Assembly (NCBI RefSeq): GCF_001884185.1
Contig: NZ_MAOE01000039.1
Span: 45,674-109,673 of the forward strand
From: Bacillus albus
Lineage (GTDB): Bacteria > Bacillota > Bacilli > Bacillales > Bacillaceae_G
DNA length: 64,000 bases
Direction: 5' to 3'
Part shown: positions 61,541-64,000 of the stretch, piece by piece
How positions within the stretch are numbered: the first letter of the stretch is position 1
Layout of the letters: each line of letters begins with the position of its first letter
Made by a program: the position numbers and the translations under genes
Notes under the pieces: generated by a model
What the model was told of the DNA's origin: nothing
Seen by the model: only the letters and a program-made list of their open reading frames with translations
Databases searched by the model: none

Positions 61541-62496
61541 TTTTGTTTCTCCTCATTTGCATATTTTCCTTGCCAGCTTCCGCGGCGTACAAATTCTGCA
61601 TCGATGGAATTTAATACTTCCCATTTATTTAAGCTCCACATTGGACCAATCATTAAATCCGGTGGACCGTCACCTGTAATACGGTGCACAATTACGTCTT
61701 CTGGAATGATTTCAAGTTGGTCAACAACGAGACTTACGTAATCCTCAAGAGAAAGGAACTCGAGTTGTCCTTTTTCATATTGTTTTACCATTGGCGTTCC
61801 TTTTAATAAGTGAAGTAAGTGGATTTTAATTCCTTGTACGTCAAGCTTCGCTACTTCACGAGCTGTTTCCATCATCATGTCGTAATCTTCAAGGGGAAGA
61901 CCGTTAATAATATGAGAGCAAACTTTAATGCCGTGCTTACGTAATTTATTTACGCCTTCCACGTAAGACGGGTAATCGTGAGCGCGATTAATAAGGTTTG
62001 CAGTACGTTCATGAACAGTTTGTAGTCCGAGTTCAACCCAAAGGTATGTGCGTTTATTTAAGTCCGCCAAATATTCAACAACATCATCTGGTAAACAATC
62101 TGGACGAGTTGCGATAGAAAGACCGACAACGTCTTTTTCTGCTAGAAGCGGTTCGAATTTTTCTTTTAATACTTCAAGTGGTGCGTGTGTATTTGTATAC
62201 GCTTGGAAATACGCAATGCATTTTCCATCTTTCCACTTTAAGCGCATTTTTTCTTTCATTTCATGATATTGCGTTATAACATCATCGCGGCGATCGCCAG
62301 CGAAGTCACCAGATCCAGCAGCACTGCAAAATGTACAACCGCCATAAGCAACTGTACCGTCACGGTTCGGACAATCGAAGCCAGCATCTAATGAAACTTT
62401 AAAGATTTTTTCACCAAATTCATTCCGTAAATGGTAATTCCATGTATGATAACGTTTATTGTCGTTTGTATATGGAAAAGGGTTTTGAACCTTCAT
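61537..62496 (-). CDS. ytqA: Radical SAM protein YtqA (TIGR01212 type)
   Basis: 319 residues. The iron-sulfur ligands lie in CPNRDGTVAYGGCTFC (about 42-57), where the usual C-x3-C spacing is longer, as normal in this family. RPDCLPDDVVEYL and VELGLQTVHE follow. Reaction unknown. RBS TAGGAGGG. Confidence 0.9.
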   Translation of the reverse strand: MKVQNPFPYTNDNKRYHTWNYHLRNEFGEKIFKVSLDAGFDCPNRDGTVAYGGCTFCSAAGSGDFAGDRRDDVITQYHEMKEKMRLKWKDGKCIAYFQAYTNTHAPLEVLKEKFEPLLAEKDVVGLSIATRPDCLPDDVVEYLADLNKRTYLWVELGLQTVHERTANLINRAHDYPSYVEGVNKLRKHGIKVCSHIINGLPLEDYDMMMETAREVAKLDVQGIKIHLLHLLKGTPMVKQYEKGQLEFLSLEDYVSLVVDQLEIIPEDVIVHRITGDGPPDLMIGPMWSLNKWEVLNSIDAEFVRRGSWQGKYANEEKQK

Positions 62497-62607
62497 TACT
62501 TTCCCTCCTAAGCCGAGTCAAAATGAAACAAAATCCATTATAACATACTCATAAGGTTCATATGGAAGGGACACACTAAAGGGGAATTGAAGCAAGGAGG
62601 GACAATT

Positions 62608-62871
62608 ATGGCAGAGCGTCAATCACTTGAATCGTATATTACACAAGCGGAACAAGCGGTGGAATATGCGAAAGAACAATTAGACCAAGGCATGAGACAA
62701 GAGCATTATAATACGATGGAGTATTCGGATGCGCAGTTAAAATTAGAACAAGCATATAACGATTTACAAACGATGCAACAACATGCGAATGATGAGCAAC
62801 GTGAGCAATTAAATAGAGCACGTATGGCAATTCGCCAATTGCAACATCAAATGATTATTACACCGCACTAA
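62608..62871 (+). CDS. DUF2524 protein (YtzC-like)
   Basis: 87 residues, a single long helical hairpin with heptads of Gln, Glu and Ala; QEHYNTMEYSDAQLKLEQAY is the family signature. Spore-linked in Bacillus, function unknown. ATG 62608 follows AAGGAGGG. Confidence 0.85.
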   Translation: MAERQSLESYITQAEQAVEYAKEQLDQGMRQEHYNTMEYSDAQLKLEQAYNDLQTMQQHANDEQREQLNRARMAIRQLQHQMIITPH

Positions 62872-62886
62872 TAAGGAGTGAATGTA

Positions 62887-63036
62887 ATGGCGAAACGTTC
62901 AGATCAAAATAATCCAGAGCAAAAAACACAAAATGGACATAACGCTGAGTTTTCGAATGAACTTGATCCAGTTGTTCAAGTGAAACAGCGCAATAGTAAA
63001 AAAGGACAACCGCAAAGATCAAAGCAATCAGAGTAA
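62887..63036 (+). CDS. 49-residue hydrophilic protein, spore-type
   Basis: AAGGAGTGA precedes ATG 62887. MAKRSDQNNPEQKTQNGHNA continues with EFSNELDPVV and a basic KKGQPQRSKQSE end. No hydrophobic segment; composition (Gln, Asn, Lys, Ser) is like minor small acid-soluble spore proteins, though I cannot assign a family. Fifteen bases after ytzC-like gene, before a terminator. Confidence 0.7.
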   Translation: MAKRSDQNNPEQKTQNGHNAEFSNELDPVVQVKQRNSKKGQPQRSKQSE

Positions 63037-63066
63037 ACCAGGTCGCAATATGACCTGGTTTTATTT
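63035..63066 (+). terminator. Terminator
   Basis: AACCAGGTC-gcaata-TGACCTGGTT, then TTATTTT. Confidence 0.85.
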
Positions 63067-63080
63067 TGCTATATGACAAT

Positions 63081-63114
63081 AATGTAAGATTTCTGTAAGG
63101 TTTGCCGATAGTTG
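63081..63114 (+). promoter_or_regulatory. TGTAAG direct-repeat element, second copy
   Basis: AATGTAAG-N5-TGTAAGG-N5-CGATAGTTG, the same composite and spacing as at 9069-9102. It precedes a short ORF that ends at the transposon. Confidence 0.5.
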
Positions 63115-63153
63115 TAAGCTTACCTTTCCAGTAGAGTAAGGGAGGATTAAATT

Positions 63154-63210
63154 TTGGACAAGGAGAAAGAAACAGTAAACAAAAACATAGACAAAAGTAG
63201 GCATATATAG
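63154..63210 (+). pseudogene. Short ORF, possible 5' fragment of a gene cut by the IS607 element
   Basis: TTG 63154 after GGGAGG begins MDKEKETVNKNIDKSRHI and stops at 63210, 13 bases before tnpA. A promoter element and ribosome binding site followed by a tiny product at a transposon edge suggests an interrupted gene; a real 18-residue peptide is possible. Confidence 0.35.
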
Positions 63211-63222
63211 TGAAAAGTAATT

Positions 63223-63810
63223 ATGAAACAATATAAACCAAAAGAATTTTCAGAAATGCGTAATGTCTCTGTTAAGACATTACAAAGGTGGGACAATCAA
63301 GGGATTTTATCTGCTTACCGAAACCCAAAAGGAAGAAGAGATTATACAGAAGAACAGTATAAGGAATATATGGGTATTCAAGAAGAAAATAAAGTAGGCA
63401 AAGTAGTTATTTACACAAGAGTATCAAATCCAGGTCAGAAAGATGATTTAGAAAACCAGGTTGAGTTTCGCAAATGCACGTGGGATGATTGTAGATGAAG
63501 TTATCAAAGATATTGGTAGCGGATTAAACTACAAAAGAAAACAGTGGGATAAACTGATTGACAGTTGTATGGAAAGAAATCCTTCGACGATCATCATTGC
63601 ACACAAAGATAGATTTGTACGTTTTGGATATGATTAGTTTGAAAAGCTTCTTCGTAAAATGGGAGTGGAATTATGATTGTTAACAATGAAAAACTATCTC
63701 CTCAAGAAGAACTTGTGCAGGATTTAATATCTATCATTCATGTATTTAGCTGTAGAATATATGGGTTGAGAAAATACAAAAAGAAAATGTCGGAGGATGA
63801 AGATTTATGA
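63223..63810 (+). pseudogene. IS607-family serine transposase TnpA, frameshifted and interrupted
   Basis: N-terminal MerR-like HTH (NVSVKTLQRWDNQGIL) and the serine-recombinase start (VIYTRVSNPGQKDDLENQV, catalytic Ser about residue 69) are intact. After 63465 the homologous frame shifts (+1) to FANARGMIVDEVIKDIGSGL, then an in-frame TAG at 63635 replaces a conserved Trp codon (RFGYD-stop-FEK), and a second shift near 63673 leads to IVNNEKLSPQEELVQDLIS and the end at 63810. Three lesions make it inactive. Confidence 0.9.
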
Positions 63811-64000
63811 AAAGAGCATATTTAATAGAAATCAAACCGACAAATGAACAAATTAGTAAAATCCGTCAAACTATTGGGGTGTGTCGATATGTATATAACC
63901 TGTATATCTCTAAAAATAAAGAGGCATATGAGTCGGAGGGGAAATTTCTTAGTGGCTATGACTTTTCCAAATGGCTGAACAATATTCATACAAAAGAGTG
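63807..64000 (+). CDS. tnpB: TnpB (RNA-guided nuclease family) of an IS607-type element, 5' part
   Basis: Open from ATG 63807, overlapping the tnpA stop by four bases, to the window edge (64 codons). KRAYLIEIKPTNEQISKIRQ, then GVCRYVYNLYISKNKEAYE, is the standard TnpB N-terminus. Catalytic RuvC residues and the omega-RNA region lie beyond the window, so completeness cannot be judged. Confidence 0.88.
   Translation, partial: MKRAYLIEIKPTNEQISKIRQTIGVCRYVYNLYISKNKEAYESEGKFLSGYDFSKWLNNIHTKE

Noticed and set aside
1-64000. CRISPR arrays, tRNA, rRNA, T-box leaders and prophage modules
   Set aside because: I saw no regularly spaced direct repeats of CRISPR size, no cloverleaf or GGGTGGNACCGCG T-box core, and no phage structural or integrase gene. 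This was by reading only; a covariance or profile search could still find something.

Overview
The window is about 64 kb of low-GC Firmicute chromosome and almost certainly comes from the Bacillus cereus group (cereus/thuringiensis/anthracis). Reasons: gene order and protein families match the Bacillus ytk/ytl/ytp/ytq region; a 148-bp bcr1-type repeat with TTTAT target duplications is present, and bcr1 is known only from this group; there is a class D (SrtC-type) sortase next to an LPNTA substrate; spore-related families occur; and almost every gene has a GGAGG-type ribosome binding site. I saw no rRNA, tRNA, CRISPR array or prophage. It is mostly core chromosome, with one decayed IS607-type transposon at the right edge.

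Layout. 0-5 kb: end of a BceAB/YxdLM-type ABC transporter, a methyltransferase-DedA operon and a YxeA-family gene whose promoters share the same direct-repeat element, and an autoregulated-looking XRE repressor. 5-7.1 kb: a patch of small and eroded genes around an Rpn/PD-(D/E)XK nuclease. 7.1-9.5 kb: lipid kinase, hypoxanthine phosphoribosyltransferase, small unknowns. 9.7-13.4 kb: LPNTA surface protein, class D sortase and a two-component system. 13.5-17 kb: a 26-residue membrane peptide, thiamine transporter ThiT behind a TPP riboswitch, and feoA-feoB-Cys-rich protein behind a Fur box. 17-21 kb: lipoprotein and a PspA-DUF350-DUF4178-DUF4247 membrane cassette. 21-25 kb: YitT, YdcF, a 700-bp gene-free stretch with three terminator hairpins, an SLH/Excalibur protein and a GerPF-like peptide. 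25-31.5 kb: cytochrome bd (cydAB), beta carbonic anhydrase, yidD, luxS, small membrane peptides, ytkD and a DUF3267 protease-like protein.

31.5-37 kb: HAD phosphatase, zinc-protease-like lipoprotein, a YtlACD-type nitrate/sulfonate/taurine-class ABC importer, small unknowns. 37-46.5 kb: LtaS-like sulfatase-fold enzyme, alpha/beta hydrolase, bcr1, a tandem pair of orphan histidine kinases in which the second lacks the phospho-acceptor histidine, HesB-like protein, EamA transporter, AtpI-like protein. 46.5-52 kb: pckA, metK behind a SAM-I riboswitch, two overlooked small genes, moaB-mobA. 52-58 kb: glycosyltransferase and PAP2 phosphatase, gamma carbonic anhydrase, ytpA-ytpB (lysophospholipase and terpene synthase), PepSY protein. 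58-63 kb: aspartate racemase-like plus TPR-like protein, an ABC-2 exporter, ytqB-ytqA, spore-type small proteins. 63.2-64 kb: IS607 tnpA pseudogene and the start of tnpB.

Themes are cell-envelope stress (transporter/YxeA, PspA cassette, sortase, LTA-like synthase, DedA), redox and iron (cydAB, feo), the activated-methyl cycle (metK, luxS), and sporulation. The least explained items are the kinase/pseudokinase pair, two different direct-repeat promoter elements each shared by distant genes, the PspA cassette, several dispersed or inverted repeats, and the uncoupled TnpB.
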